A stretch of DNA of 64,000 bases from Sphaerolaimus hirsutus (Eukaryota; Nematoda; Chromadorea; Monhysterida; Sphaerolaimidae): assembly GCA_964036195.1 (NCBI GenBank), contig OZ038459.1, positions 25,169,206 through 25,233,205 on the forward strand, read 5' to 3'. A program made the translations under genes and the position numbers. The notes beneath the pieces are model-generated. The model was not told the origin of the DNA. It worked only from the letters and a program-made list of their open reading frames with translations, and ran no database searches. Below, piece by piece: positions 28,301 through 35,174 of this stretch; the stretch's first letter is position 1, and the number at the start of each line of letters is the position of its first letter.

Positions 28301-29782
28301 CAAATCCATCAATAATATCAACTGTGCTCGTAGAAGCCACGCCCCCATTAGCCAACGAAAGCCGATCGTAAGTGCTCAAACTTTCGTAAATTCTCTGGCT
28401 GCCGCCGTAAATGGGTGAATTGTCCACGCTTACGCATCTGCCACCGTAAGCGACGTATTGGTTGCCTGATGACACCGAATGGGACGCGCGCTGACCGGGG
28501 ACGCGTTTGGACAATCCAGAGAGTTTTTTGAATTGTGTTGGAATCAGGGGTCTCCTAGGGGGGGGGGGGGGGGGGGCTGGGGGGGGCTGCCCCCCCAAAT
28601 CCGCCAGCTATCTATCTATCCCGGAGGCCGCTCAGCTATCTATCTATCCCGAGGCAAATTTTTTGGCTACTACCCCCAAAGACCCCCCCCCAAATCGCTC
28701 AGCTATCTATCTATCTATCTATCTATCTGGAGTGGATTTTGCGAAATTCTCCCCCAATTTACGCTCAAAATCACTAAATTTCGCACCTTTTTATAATTTT
28801 TCACCTTCAAAATCGTGCTCTCCAGCTATATGCATATATGCCTGTTTTTAGCCATTTTAAACCTACTTTTAGCCACTTTTAACCAATTACTAGCGATTTT
28901 TTCCCCTTTCGGCCTTCTATGCACTGAAAAAGCTTATATATTTTGCCCCCGCGAGCCCCCCCCCCCCCAAACCCCCCCCCCCTCAGAAAAAAATTGGAAT
29001 GTTTTTGAGGGACCTAAACAGTGCTGATGAAAAACGAGTGGTCAGTTTTGTCACCCTGTAAAATGCCATGTGAATTCATGCACACAATGCATGCCATGCA
29101 CACAATCTTCTCAAATGTCCGGTAAAATGAGGATAAAAATGTTTGGCATGCACTTTACTTGTTGCATTGCATTTCATAAATGTGTGTTTGACTTTTATAT
29201 TAAAGATTGAGATTTCAAAGGTTGCCTCAAGACATTGTATGATGTGGATTCTTTCTTGGTGTGTTTAGTTGGTGGCTTGTTTTAAGATTATGTGCCACAC
29301 TGAAAAATTTGGTGAAAAATTTGCTAGATTTAGGCAAATTTTGTAAAAAAGTAGGTAAATAATAAGCAAACAGGTCAAAAATATTTGAAAGTTAAACAAA
29401 TCCCTGAAAAGCAATGAATTCTAGTGAAAATCACTCGACATAGCTAAGCACCATGATTGCGGCAAGGTGACGAGAAAATTTACTGTGGCATAGTTTGATA
29501 ACTAAGAGGCGGTCCACAAACCACAGATGGGAGTTCTCTCTCATGTTACCACATTTGGAGGCCCACAGCACGGAACACTGAACACTATGTCAAAAATACC
29601 CCAGCACAGTCAAAAATGCGCTGGATTGTCCAAACGCTACCGGAAATCGACCCGGCTTGGTACTGGCCGCCATGGCCGGGTCTAAAATTATCGATTAATC
29701 CATTGAGCTTCATAGAAGTGACAGCTTTCACTCTGGCCGCTGCCAATTCCAAATCGCTTCGCTGTTCAGACGAACGGCGCAT
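7204..29782 (-). CDS. TRIP10/FNBP1-like: TOCA/CIP4/FNBP1-family F-BAR, HR1 and SH3 protein, 15-exon gene model
   Basis: Exons in transcript order (high to low): 29782-29641, 28465-28245, 27190-27075, 15352-15157, 14515-14453, 13943-13666, 13283-13173, 12679-12615, 12219-12011, 10422-10307, 9823-9688, 9229-9043, 8451-8338, 8002-7727, 7379-7204. Every junction is GT-AG and in phase, giving about 801 residues. Domains in order: a novel N-terminal extension (1-121), F-BAR (about 118-397), a basic/Ser linker, HR1 (about 467-565), a Pro/Ala/Ser-rich linker, and SH3 (about 727-798). In this family the F-BAR dimer senses or bends membrane, HR1 binds GTP-Cdc42 and SH3 recruits N-WASP and dynamin, so the protein links endocytosis to actin assembly at the plasma membrane. 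These roles are family knowledge; the domain assignment comes from alignment of the translated exons with remembered family patterns. The family identity is secure. Exons 1-2 and the precise orthologue (CIP4, FBP17 or TOCA-1) are not. Confidence 0.88.
7435..7613. repeat. CCCTGTAAAATGTCA-type foldback in gene 1 intron 14
   Basis: Left arm around GCCCTGGAAACTGGCAAATG, right arm ending CATTTGACATTTTACAGAGC. The arms are inverted copies with ATGTCA/TGACAT units. It fills about half of a 347-bp intron. Confidence 0.6.
7727..8002 (-). CDS. Gene 1 exon 14, Pro/Ala linker and first SH3 strand
   Basis: After acceptor caccaagcgcag it gives [20 protein letters not shown] and a long Ala/Ser/Asn-rich linker. 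It then reads [20 protein letters not shown] and DG before donor GATG|gtgggt. LPxxGTCxxxYxF is the start of the SH3 domain in this family (the ALYDY position is VVMYDF). Confidence 0.9.
8338..8451 (-). CDS. Gene 1 exon 13, acidic and Pro/Ser linker
   Basis: Frame [20 protein letters not shown] then [18 protein letters not shown], after acceptor aatgtgcgcag. GC at third positions is very high. Two donors share the needed phase: GCTG|gtcgct (end 8338) and GCCA|gtctcg (end 8350). Neither is a strong consensus, so the end is uncertain by 12 nt. It lies in the variable region before the SH3 domain. Confidence 0.72.
8825..8964. repeat. Hairpin repeat in gene 1 intron 12
   Basis: Near-perfect arms of about 33 bp (GACATCGACACCAAATGTCA on the left, its complement on the right ending in TAGCG) around a spacer with CGTCTGAACGTCGTTCGTCC. 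Related pieces occur near 25200-25330 and 26450-26540. Confidence 0.6.
9043..9229 (-). CDS. Gene 1 exon 12, end of HR1 and linker
   Basis: It starts [12 protein letters not shown], matching the family's xYExWLAExE HR1 end, then runs into an Ala/Gly/Ser/Pro-rich linker ending ...[10 protein letters not shown]. Acceptor ccaattgccag, donor TTTCCG|gtgtgt at 9042-9041. An earlier in-frame donor (CAACCA|gtgagc, exon end 9191) looks strong but leaves phase 0, which does not fit the next exon. It might be used in an isoform that skips that exon. Confidence 0.8.
9688..9823 (-). CDS. Gene 1 exon 11, HR1 coiled coil
   Basis: Frame [20 protein letters not shown] then [20 protein letters not shown] and LDTYK. 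The heptad-like Leu/Ile spacing and the KMxxVxxxxxxMGD-like segment fit the second half of HR1. Acceptor cagtctttttttcag, donor AAG|gtagct, 136 nt (one base plus 45 codons). Confidence 0.9.
10307..10422 (-). CDS. Gene 1 exon 10, start of HR1
   Basis: Frame [20 protein letters not shown] then [19 protein letters not shown]. The [10 protein letters not shown] motif corresponds to the family's EDFSxLPPEQ, which opens the HR1 (Cdc42-binding) coiled coil. Acceptor cattttgcag, donor AGCAA|gtaggt, 116 nt. Confidence 0.9.
12011..12219 (-). CDS. Gene 1 exon 9, linker between F-BAR and HR1
   Basis: It opens [20 protein letters not shown] and ends with a basic stretch ([20 protein letters not shown] then [13 protein letters not shown]). 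Acceptor cacccacag, donor AAG|gtgcgt, 209 nt, strongly GC-rich against AT-rich flanks. The family has a poorly conserved Ser/Pro linker with a Lys/Arg patch at this point, so only the position and the basic patch are comparable. Confidence 0.85.
12615..12679 (-). CDS. Gene 1 exon 8, F-BAR C-terminal extension
   Basis: A 65-nt exon reading [20 protein letters not shown] then Y, after acceptor aatttttcag and before donor TATG|gttaga. It matches the family pattern L-V-I-E-x-x-[KR]-[ST]-G-[FY]-x-P-P-x-D-x-x-F-E-D-[YF], which closes the extended F-BAR domain. It is too short to be found by a plain ORF scan, and phase with both neighbours is exact. Confidence 0.9.
12740..13144. mobile_element. Foldback MITE filling gene 1 intron 7
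   Basis: Inverted ends of about 50 bp starting GGCCGCGTTTACACGGATTT on each strand, enclosing an AT-rich core. It makes up about 405 of the 493 bp of the intron. No clear target duplication can be read. Confidence 0.78.
13173..13283 (-). CDS. Gene 1 exon 7, end of F-BAR helix bundle
   Basis: Frame [20 protein letters not shown] then [16 protein letters not shown], matching the family's VIPIIxKCLDGM segment followed by the xxDPKNDS stretch. Acceptor ctaatttcag, donor TCAAG|gttttt, 111 nt. The downstream intron is mostly one foldback element that starts 28 bp from this donor. Confidence 0.92.
13666..13943 (-). CDS. Gene 1 exon 6, F-BAR long helices
   Basis: It begins [20 protein letters not shown] and continues with the [16 protein letters not shown] pattern (family DADINxTKADVEKAxxQ), the [10 protein letters not shown] pattern and [20 protein letters not shown], ending ...QQRTENLSR. 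Donor AG|gtggtt was chosen because it gives exactly the family's spacing between the QQR pair and the LPII motif of the next exon. The acceptor (ctcgttcgcag) lies 32 bp from the edge of a hAT-like element that fills most of the upstream intron. Confidence 0.92.
13976..14392. mobile_element. hAT-like element (CAGGGMCGTA type) filling gene 1 intron 5
   Basis: Starts CAGGGCCGTATCCAGG, ends AAACCCTG, with 8-bp duplications GCTCGCTT at 13968-13975 and GCTGGCTT at 14393-14400 (one mismatch). The body has G/C runs at both ends, a TTTGCGCGCAAGCGCGC palindrome and GGCGCC tracts. Same family as 34735-35174 and 63588 onward. Confidence 0.82.
14453..14515 (-). CDS. Gene 1 exon 5, F-BAR
   Basis: A 63-nt, phase 0-0 exon (21 codons, [20 protein letters not shown] plus K) between acceptor aaatgtgcag and donor AAG|gtacat. 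It fits where the family has the helix after the ExKxERK segment. It was placed by phase and position, because conservation is moderate. Confidence 0.82.
14561..14790. mobile_element. Long hairpin element with 9-bp duplication
   Basis: Nearly the whole 230 bp is one inverted repeat, with arms containing GATACGCACATCTGCCCGTT and TCACTTGACACTTTTT and a spacer of about 30 bp. Perfect 9-bp duplication GAAATAGAG at 14552-14560 and 14791-14799. Duplication size and long inverted ends suggest a Mutator-like MITE. It lies in gene 1 intron 4. Confidence 0.85.
15157..15352 (-). CDS. Gene 1 exon 4, F-BAR
   Basis: After acceptor ccccacccag the frame gives [20 protein letters not shown], then [20 protein letters not shown] and ...DLKDRRKQ. 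SLxKKY followed by E[LV]ND[YF]AGQ is the most conserved stretch of the family's F-BAR domain and makes the identification close to certain. Donor CAG|gtgcgg, 196 nt (one base plus 65 codons). The preceding intron is the longest in the gene (11.7 kb). Confidence 0.93.
16451..16603. mobile_element. hAT-like element with GGAACCGAGAACC body
   Basis: Starts TAGGGTTGGGG, ends CCCAACCCTA, with a perfect 8-bp duplication CTGCGCTG at 16443-16450 and 16604-16611. The 153-bp body is an array of GAACCGAGAACCGGAACCG units with AAAATTTT spacers. It is the complement of the body at 19795-20081. Confidence 0.9.
16775..16967. repeat. GCTGCACACACTAG-type foldback MITE
   Basis: Inverted AACACATTTGAGTTGACCAG/TGAACTCAAATGTGTT arms with a GTGTCAACTGAAGTTGACAG centre, ending at GTGTGCGCAGCGCC. 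The same plan occurs at 30330-30490, 32450-32652, 46825-47005, 54140-54354 and 61984-62203. Confidence 0.65.
17248..17408. repeat. CCCTGTAAAATGTCA-type foldback
   Basis: Left end AACCTGTAAAATGTCAAATG, right end ATTTGAAATTTTTCAGCATC, inverted with respect to each other around a core with no coding content. Confidence 0.55.
17500..17744. mobile_element. TACCGTATTTCCTCGAA-family element, subtype B
   Basis: Ends TACCGTATTTCCTCGAAAT and CAAGGAAATACGGTA. The core (GAAAAACGTGAAAAATGCAA ... GTCTGTTATGCAT) is almost identical to the copy at 35333-35596, which points to recent activity of this subtype. Confidence 0.85.
19069..19527. mobile_element. hAT-like element with CTAT-rich body (CAGGGG type)
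   Basis: Starts CAGGGGTTTCTTAGG, ends GGAGACCCCTG, with a perfect 8-bp duplication GGTGGACA at 19061-19068 and 19528-19535. Runs of G and C, AGCTATCTATCTATC tracts and a CCCTCCGGAGGAGCGATTTG segment mark the family. Parts recur at 28545-28995, 31015-31280, 37715-38092, 38346-38705, 57640-57765 and 59750-59940. Confidence 0.87.
19795..20081. mobile_element. hAT-like element with CGGTTCCGGTTCTCGG body
   Basis: Starts TAGGGTTGGACATTC, ends CCCCAACCCTA, with a perfect 8-bp duplication GTGTACGA at 19787-19794 and 20082-20089. The body is an irregular array of GGTTC/CGGTTCT units. Open frames on both strands here (Arg/Glu/Asn- and Phe/Gly/Ser-rich) only reflect the array. Confidence 0.9.
21169..21395. 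mobile_element. Long hairpin element, near-perfect arms
   Basis: The arms of about 100 bp appear perfectly complementary, running from GGGCAGGCCTGATACGCACA to its complement ending TGCCC around a 26-bp loop. Same family as 14561-14790 and 32052-32441. No duplication could be read. Confidence 0.82.
21579..21774. mobile_element. Foldback MITE with CGGCGGACAT ends
   Basis: Inverted ends TACGCGGCGGACATCACACT and GTCCGCCGAGTATA, with inner arms AAAACCTACCAT/ATGGTAGGTTTT around an AT-rich core. A related copy is at 50114-50307 and a degraded one at about 58915-59100. Confidence 0.75.
21776..22122. mobile_element. CGGCGGACATGATACTCTGC-type MITE carrying a CGGCCG hairpin
   Basis: About 21790-21852 is a tight GC hairpin (CATTTCGGCCGCGCCATC against its complement). 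The outer part (TTACTTTACACCCTGCACGC ... GCAGAGTATCATGTCCGCC) matches 51868-52117 and 54630-54880. Confidence 0.65.
24696..25050. mobile_element. TACGGGGTGGTTCAT-ended MITE
   Basis: Inverted 15-bp ends TACGGGGTGGTTCAT and ATGAACCACCCCGTA. The core contains a CAAGTGACAA/GTCACTTG-type foldback (about 24829-24985). A partial relative lies near 37550-37610. Confidence 0.7.
26641..27013. repeat. Long GTCAAATG/CCCTGTAAAGTG palindrome
   Basis: Left end CAGTCCCAAGCCCTGTAAAG, right end CTTTACAGGGCTTGGGATTG. The arms are arrays of GTCAAATGTAAAGTAAAGT units, and the centre repeats TGTATCCAAATCTTATTT in inverse order. It lies about 60 bp downstream of gene 1 exon 3. Confidence 0.75.
27075..27190 (-). 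CDS. Gene 1 exon 3, F-BAR first helix
   Basis: It starts after a strong acceptor (atctattttcag) with [20 protein letters not shown] and ends ...[10 protein letters not shown], donor AG|gtgagt. The pattern G-x-x-x-L-E-x-[FY]-x-x-F and ...VE-x-x-YAK-x-LR is the hallmark start of the FCH/F-BAR region in CIP4/FNBP1 proteins. Length is 116 nt, with two bases carried to the next exon. Confidence 0.9.
27578..28218. mobile_element. GAGGCGTCTAATTCTAAAAG-ended element in gene 1 intron 2
   Basis: Inverted ends of about 33 bp containing CTAAAAGTCGACAAGTCCA, each next to an AATT. Internal CGACTT(TT)AG and GGACTTGTCG repeats. It occupies 641 of 1054 bp of the intron and stops 26 bp from the exon 2 donor. 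A diverged relative is at 50723-51751. Confidence 0.75.
28245..28465 (-). CDS. Gene 1 exon 2, N-terminal extension and first residues of F-BAR
   Basis: The frame reads [20 protein letters not shown] and continues Ser/Tyr/Gly-rich to ...NANHFWD, then a clean donor (GAT|gtgaga). The last FWD matches the LWDQF that opens F-BAR domains of this family, and phase 0 joins exactly to the next exon. The acceptor at 28466-28468 (gtcatcag) fits the phase of exon 1. The same frame stays open further, to 28544, where a hAT-like element begins with a poly-C tract and tag that could act as an alternative acceptor. Family members normally start a few residues before the Trp, so the roughly 70 residues here before FWD are unusual. 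Confidence 0.62.
28545..28995. mobile_element. hAT-like element, CAGGGG type, abutting gene 1 exon 2
   Basis: Starts CAGGGGTCTCCTAGGG and carries the same CTATCTATC and CCCCCAAAGACCCC parts as 19069-19527, but lacks that copy's right end. Flanks GTTGGAAT (left) and ATTGGAAT (right) could be a duplication with one mismatch, though this is weak. Read on the minus strand it provides a C-run followed by TAG directly before open reading frame. Confidence 0.7.
29641..29782 (-). CDS. Gene 1 exon 1 (candidate start exon)
   Basis: The ATG at 29782 opens a frame beginning [20 protein letters not shown] and ending ...QAGSISG before a GT donor at 29640-29639 (TTTCCG|gtagcg). An in-frame TAA lies 18 codons upstream (29834-29836), and no other in-frame ATG comes between, which supports the start. 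One base (G) is left over. It completes a glycine codon with the two bases opening exon 2 at 28465, so the phase agrees. The composition is richer in GC than its surroundings. I do not recognise the peptide. It could instead be an exon of another transcript, and only the phase match ties it to gene 1. Confidence 0.42.
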
Positions 29783-32051
29783 GGCAAACTTTTCGACAAT
29801 TATTAAATCGGATATATTCGAATAGAATTTTCGTTAAACATTGATTTTAGCTGAAAATATTTACAAAGCGTTGAATGCGGCGTTTTCAATCATAATTTTC
29901 CGCGTGAAATGAATTTTGTATCTAGTGCGTGAGAAAATAAGAAATGCGGCGCGTAAAATAAAATTTCCAGTAGTTATGATTGCCTCAGGGGTGGTTTGAC
30001 CGCGCGATTCCCACGTGAATTTGCAGAAAATCCGTAAATAAGACGTGTCAAACGATATCACACCGTAAAATGTATTTGCATTTGGATAAAAATTCCCGGG
30101 GCGAGAAACCACCTGACCACATAAAAAATGCGGAAAAATTTCGATACGCACGATATCGATGTTTTAAAAATATTTTTAACGCATTTTGATTGGTAACTCC
30201 GTATCAAAATATACGAAAATCGATGCGGGGAAAGAACAAGATATGAATGCAATGTTGCATACTAAATATAGACATATCAACCAAATTTTGAATCTTTTAG
30301 CTTAACGGTAGTTTTCAATTTTTTGGCTACAAACAGTAGTTGACCGCTGGTCAACTGAATCTAACGGTCATCTCAAATTGTCTTGCTTAAACACATTTTC
30401 AGCTTACTGGAGGTAAAATTATGCTCTATGTTCTTCACTGAGGCAAAAAATGAGCATTAATGAGTTGACCGACTGTCAACTAATAATGTGCGCAGCATCT
30501 ATGCTTCTAAATTTTCGAAGTCGATATTCTATTCAAGGAAAGGTACTCAATACTCTACATCTGGTACAACTTCGACACACTTCCTCCCATCCAAGTGTGA
30601 ACGGCACTTATTTTGTGGGTGGATTACGCACTTTCTGCACTTAACAATAAAGTGCAAACACTGTATACCCATGTATTTACATTTAAACTGGAAGGCGGTG
30701 TAGATGTGGTGCGACATTGTATTTATGTACTCTGTGTGTGCCATAAATACTGGGACAGTGGGTATGTGTAAGAGAGCATGTATGTACAGGGGCCAGTCAC
30801 GCACCCTGGAAAATGTCATGTTAAATGTCCGACAAATCTTATGGACAAATACCATGGAAAATATGAATTCTGTGATAAAAACAAAATGGCATGATATAAC
30901 TTTACTGGGGAATTGACATTTTACATGACATTTTAAAATTAGTCATGATATTTTGATGAGTATTGTAGGATTGGACCCTAGCAAGGGTTCAAATATATAC
31001 CAGAAAAAGTTTCTTGGGTTTGGGGGGGGGTCCAGGGGTTTGAAGAAAACAGACATAACAGAACATTCACATTCAATATATAGAGCTTACATACAATTTT
31101 AAGCTATTTTCAGAGATTTTTCTAATTTTCCAAATCCCACACCTTGGAAAAAAGCCTACAACTGTATTGAACCCCCATAAACCAAAACCCAAAAAATTTC
31201 AGCCATCTATCCCTCCAGAGGAGTGATTTGCTGTCTATAAAAACCCGGGTCAAAATCCTGGATACCCTGAGAAACCCTCGTATGCGCCACTGTCCCACTA
31301 TTTCCGGTACACCCAAACTACTTTTTATAAACTTACTCTCGCGGGCTGTTGAACTTCAGGAAAGGAACACAATAGCACAGACAGTGACACCTCAATGACA
31401 ATAGAAAAATGTGTGTAGAAGGGATGAAAAATGAGCGGATATTCACTAGAGCGGTATGCTACAGTGGACTGGTTTTTCACTGAAGAAAAAAATAGTTTTT
31501 TCAACGACCCGTTTTAAGAAAAAATTATGTTCGCTTTTGAGGAAGTGCTGAAAAAAGCTTTTTCAGAATCTTCTGGTGGGAGTAATGACTAGGATATATA
31601 ATTTATGAAAGAACATTGTCATTAATATTTGCAACATTTTCACTACATTTTTGCAGTGTTTTCAATACTTTCAAGAAATAAAAAAAATTCATAGGCAATG
31701 CCAAAAATTTCTGCAGCTATTTTGACGGTAGTTTCAAAATTATTGACAAAACATCTTCCAACCATTGTATGTTAACTTGACAAAAATAGGCACCGCTAAA
31801 TACAGTTACCTGCAAAGTTACAGGAACAATAGTGAAAAATACACACTGAACGTGTCAAAATCAAACAATATTCTAATCAAATGTAAATTCTGAACATCAT
31901 ACCTGCAATCAGTCAACTAGAAAACTGCACATCAGTGAATTTTGCATTTTTTATCCATTCCGATACATAACAGTGACTGGCACGAAGAGTGTCAAAAAGA
32001 GTATTTATGTATTAGGCTTGGAACGATATGTCGATAAACGTTGTCGCACAC

Positions 32052-32441
32052 GGGGCAGGCCTGATACGCACATCTGCCCGTTACGCACATCTGCCAGTTA
32101 CGCACATTTGCCCGTTTTTTTCACTTGACACTTTTTCAAGTGATTTTCAGATATGAGTGAAGTGAAAAACGCTGCGCAATGACATTAGTGAACTTTTTTC
32201 ACTTCACTCATATCTGAAAATCACTTGAAAATGTGTCAAGTGAAAATAGCCATTTTCACTGTTTTTCACTTGACACATTTTCAAGTGATTTTCAGATATG
32301 AGTGAACTGAAAAAAGTTCACTAATGTCATTGCGCAAGTTTTTTTCACTTTACTCATATCTGAAAATCACTTGAAAAAGTGTCAAGTGAAAAAAACGGGC
32401 AAATGTGCGTAACGGGCAGATGTGCGTATTAGTGCACCCCC
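32052..32441. mobile_element. Double hairpin element of the GATACGCACATCTGCCCG family
   Basis: Ends as in 14561-14790, but the body holds two successive palindromes of TCACTTGACACTTTTT/GATTTTCAGATATGAG units. 9-bp flanks GTCGCACAC (32043-32051) and GTCGAACAC (32442-32450) differ at one base. Confidence 0.78.
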
Positions 32442-32449
32442 GTCGAACA

Positions 32450-32652
32450 CACTAGTTTAGTAACAACGAAAACTCAAATTCTGTACTCATCAATCAGCTT
32501 TAAACGTATTTGAGTTTACCACAATGAGTTTTTAGCATCCTCGGCAACTGTAGTTGACAAACATCTCATTTTGGTAAACTCAAATGCTTTCAAAGCAGAT
32601 TTTTGAGTTTACCTAAATCCGGGTTTACTGGCAGTAAACTAGTGTACGCAGC
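32450..32652. mobile_element. GCTGCACACACTAG-type foldback MITE
   Basis: Ends ACACACTAGTTTAGTAAC and GTAAACTAGTGTACGCAGCG. Arms contain TAAACGTATTTGAGTTTACC and its near-complement around a TGTAGTTGACA centre. It directly follows the double hairpin element. Confidence 0.72.
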
Positions 32653-33171
32653 GTATTTTACGCCAACGGTAATCTTTTCACATCGAATTTCTACAATCAA
32701 CATTCTACATTCTACATAATATACTTGTATAAATTTCACATCTAAAATGTAAAAAAAATAGAAAAATGGTAGGTTATGAATATTTAGGACACATCGGTGA
32801 AAAAACCCATGAATACTTGTTACATCTTGAAATTTCACTCAGCATTGAAACATCAAACATTCAAATACTAGATTCTGTGAATGCAGTTATTAGAACGAGT
32901 AAAAATGACCATAAAAAGCACTAACACATTATTTATTATTCAAAAAGCATAAATATCAAATTAAAAACTCGTTTGTGTTTGCGCGAAACAACCGACACTA
33001 ATTTCATAGTCGGAACAGCGAACACACTCAAAAATTCCCGGAAAAATCCGTCGATAATAAATTTGGACGCTTCCACGGACACAGGGAAGTATAAAAGTCC
33101 ACTGACCGCACACCTTACAATAAAATCCCATCCGAAAAAATAGTAAAACATCATTTTTATTTTCTCATCGC

Positions 33172-33613
33172 TAGGGTTGGCCGATGTTTTCTTTTAAACG
33201 TTTCATTTTTTTAAAAAAACGTTGTTTTTTAAAAACACGAGGTTCAAAACGTTTTTTTTATTTTAAAACATCGGTCGAAATTTTTTGTACTCAGCACTAG
33301 GTATTTTGCAAAATATCACTATTAAATGCCAAACTTCACTTGAAGTCACGAACATTCGACTATAAGATGATGTACGAACATGTCGACAAAAAATGGACAT
33401 TTTTGACACAAATCACCACTTATAATGCTATCCCATGGCTCCACAGACATTATATGGTCATATATAACAACACAGAGTATTGTCACTTGTCTGATATACA
33501 TATATCTGTTGACCCAGAGCCATATCTGGGAGCTTTAAAAAAAAGTTTCTTTTAATAAAAAACGTTGTTTTTTAAAACATGGAGTTGAAAAAAACGTTTT
33601 TTTTTCAACCCTA
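33172..33613. mobile_element. hAT-like element with TTTAAAAAAACG ends
   Basis: Starts TAGGGTTGGCCGATG, ends TTCAACCCTA, with a perfect 8-bp duplication CTCATCGC at 33164-33171 and 33614-33621. Subterminal AAAACGTTGTTTTTTAAAA tracts, and a core with GCTATCCCATGGCTCCACAG shared with 39737-40914 and 41986-42688. Confidence 0.9.
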
Positions 33614-33621
33614 CTCATCGC

Positions 33622-34726
33622 ATTACATTCCTCCCACTACTGGTGAATAAAGTATTCCACAATATTCCAATATTCCAAGACAGACAATATTCCAGCTCAC
33701 TTTATTCATCAGAATACGGTAGCACAGATTGTATAGCGTACAGTGCGATCGGTGCACCGAAACACGAAATCCGCAGATACAGGAAACACACTACTTATCA
33801 TATCATGCCGATGTCACATACGTTGCACTGGAATGACCCATGACCGGAAAGTACTAAAATGACACGAAATTATTTCACACTGGAAATGTGGTCGAATAAA
33901 ATGTGCACATGGCATGCCATTGCACGCGAAAATGTCCAGTTTAAATGGTAATATAAAGTCATTTCTACAGAAATATGAATTTGCACGCAGGTAAAAATGT
34001 ATCCTGTGTACTCGAAAAGTGAGCTACAAATGTCGCCTGACTACAGCAGGTAGGCGTTGTATCATATATAAAAGCTTATCATCAAGATAGCACGCAGTGA
34101 AAAATGTAAAACGCTGTTAGCCACACCCAGGGGGTTTCCAAATCGGGGGGGGGGGGGGGGGGGGGGCAAAGAATTTACCTGTGCAGAATTTTTAAAGAAA
34201 TTTTTGTGTCCTATTTTTTTCTGTTTTGTTGTTGATATTGTTACTTATTTTCAAATATTGATTTAACATGAAACATTGCAGTGAGCTACTTATTAAGCAT
34301 TTAAGCTTTCCTTTCAAGCTTAGTGTTTTCCATCGTTTTAGCCACTTCTAAACAATAACTTTCATATAAAAAAACTTAAGGAATACCTGAAACAATGTCA
34401 GCTATCCATAATATCTCTATCTATATTTACCCCTAAAAACCAAATTTTGGGAACCCCTACAAAAACACAATGACAAACACAAACACTGTACACTTTCAAA
34501 GTTTAAATAGCAAAATGTTCCAGCTTAAATATTTACACAAGATGAAATGTGATAAGCCGGCGCTAAAATAAAAGCATCCTGTCAATTTCAATTACACAAG
34601 CGACCCAAAACAATCATTTCATCAGCACACAGTAAAATAGTAATTGACGCAGCAATGCACAAATAGTAATTAGTGCAAAGGCCTAAATTATGTGCCCTGA
34701 AACAGACACATTAGGAGCCACTATGA
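33622..34726. other. Gene-free stretch with a very long G run
   Basis: An unbroken run of more than 20 G occurs at about 34146-34166. The following 300 bp look like a degraded CAGGGG-type element. AATATTCC/CAGAATACGGTA pieces near 33650-33725 match another repeat end. No coding signal. Confidence 0.45.
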
Positions 34727-34734
34727 CAAATGCT

Positions 34735-35174
34735 CAGGGACGTACGCAGGATTTTTGAGCGGGGGGGGCGGATTGTATACGGAGCCCGGCGAACGGGGGG
34801 GGCGGCGCCCCCCCCCCCCCTAAATTTTGGCCCTATAGTAAGGAAATGGAGCCATGGCGCTGGCGCCATTTGTAGGCGCCAACGCCATGGCAGTATTGGC
34901 GCTGGCGTTGGCGCCAACGCCTACTATATAGGTGTCTATTTGTACCTATATTTCGTACTGGAATCATGTTGGGTACGTTTCTCACGCTGTTAGATCCCGG
35001 AAAAAATACATAGTAATCATTGGGCGGGAATTTGCGCGCTTGCGCGCCAAAAAATTTTTAGAAGTGCCAACCAAATCGCCTCAGAAAAGTGCCATTTCAG
35101 GCAAATTTTCATGTCCGGCCCGGGAACGGGGGGGGGCGGCCGCCCCCCCGCCCCCCCCCCTGCGTACGTCCTTG
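34735..35174. mobile_element. hAT-like element (CAGGGACGTACG type)
   Basis: Starts CAGGGACGTACGCAGG, ends CCTGCGTACGTCCTTG, with a perfect 8-bp duplication CAAATGCT at 34727-34734 and 35175-35182. G/C runs, GGCGCC tracts and a TTTGCGCGCTTGCGCGCCAAA palindrome. Confidence 0.9.

Larger units (their letters stand above)
29837..33171. other. Upstream flank of gene 1, repeats only
   Basis: 29840-30130 is locally richer in CpG (GCGGCGCG, CGCGCG pieces) and could be the gene 1 promoter or 5' UTR; this is inference. 30330-30490 is a GCTGCACACACTAG-type MITE, 30785-30965 a CCCTGTAAAATG-type piece, 31015-31280 a partial CAGGGG-type copy, and 32052-32652 hairpin elements. The rest shows nothing. Confidence 0.45.

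Noticed and set aside
28479-28851. Gly/Pro-rich plus-strand frames of about 110 codons
   Set aside because: They translate the G/C runs and CTAT tracts of the CAGGGG-type element.
29616-29825. 69-codon plus-strand frame
   Set aside because: It is the antisense shadow of the candidate exon 1 of the F-BAR gene, which has an upstream in-frame stop, a donor and a phase match on the minus strand.
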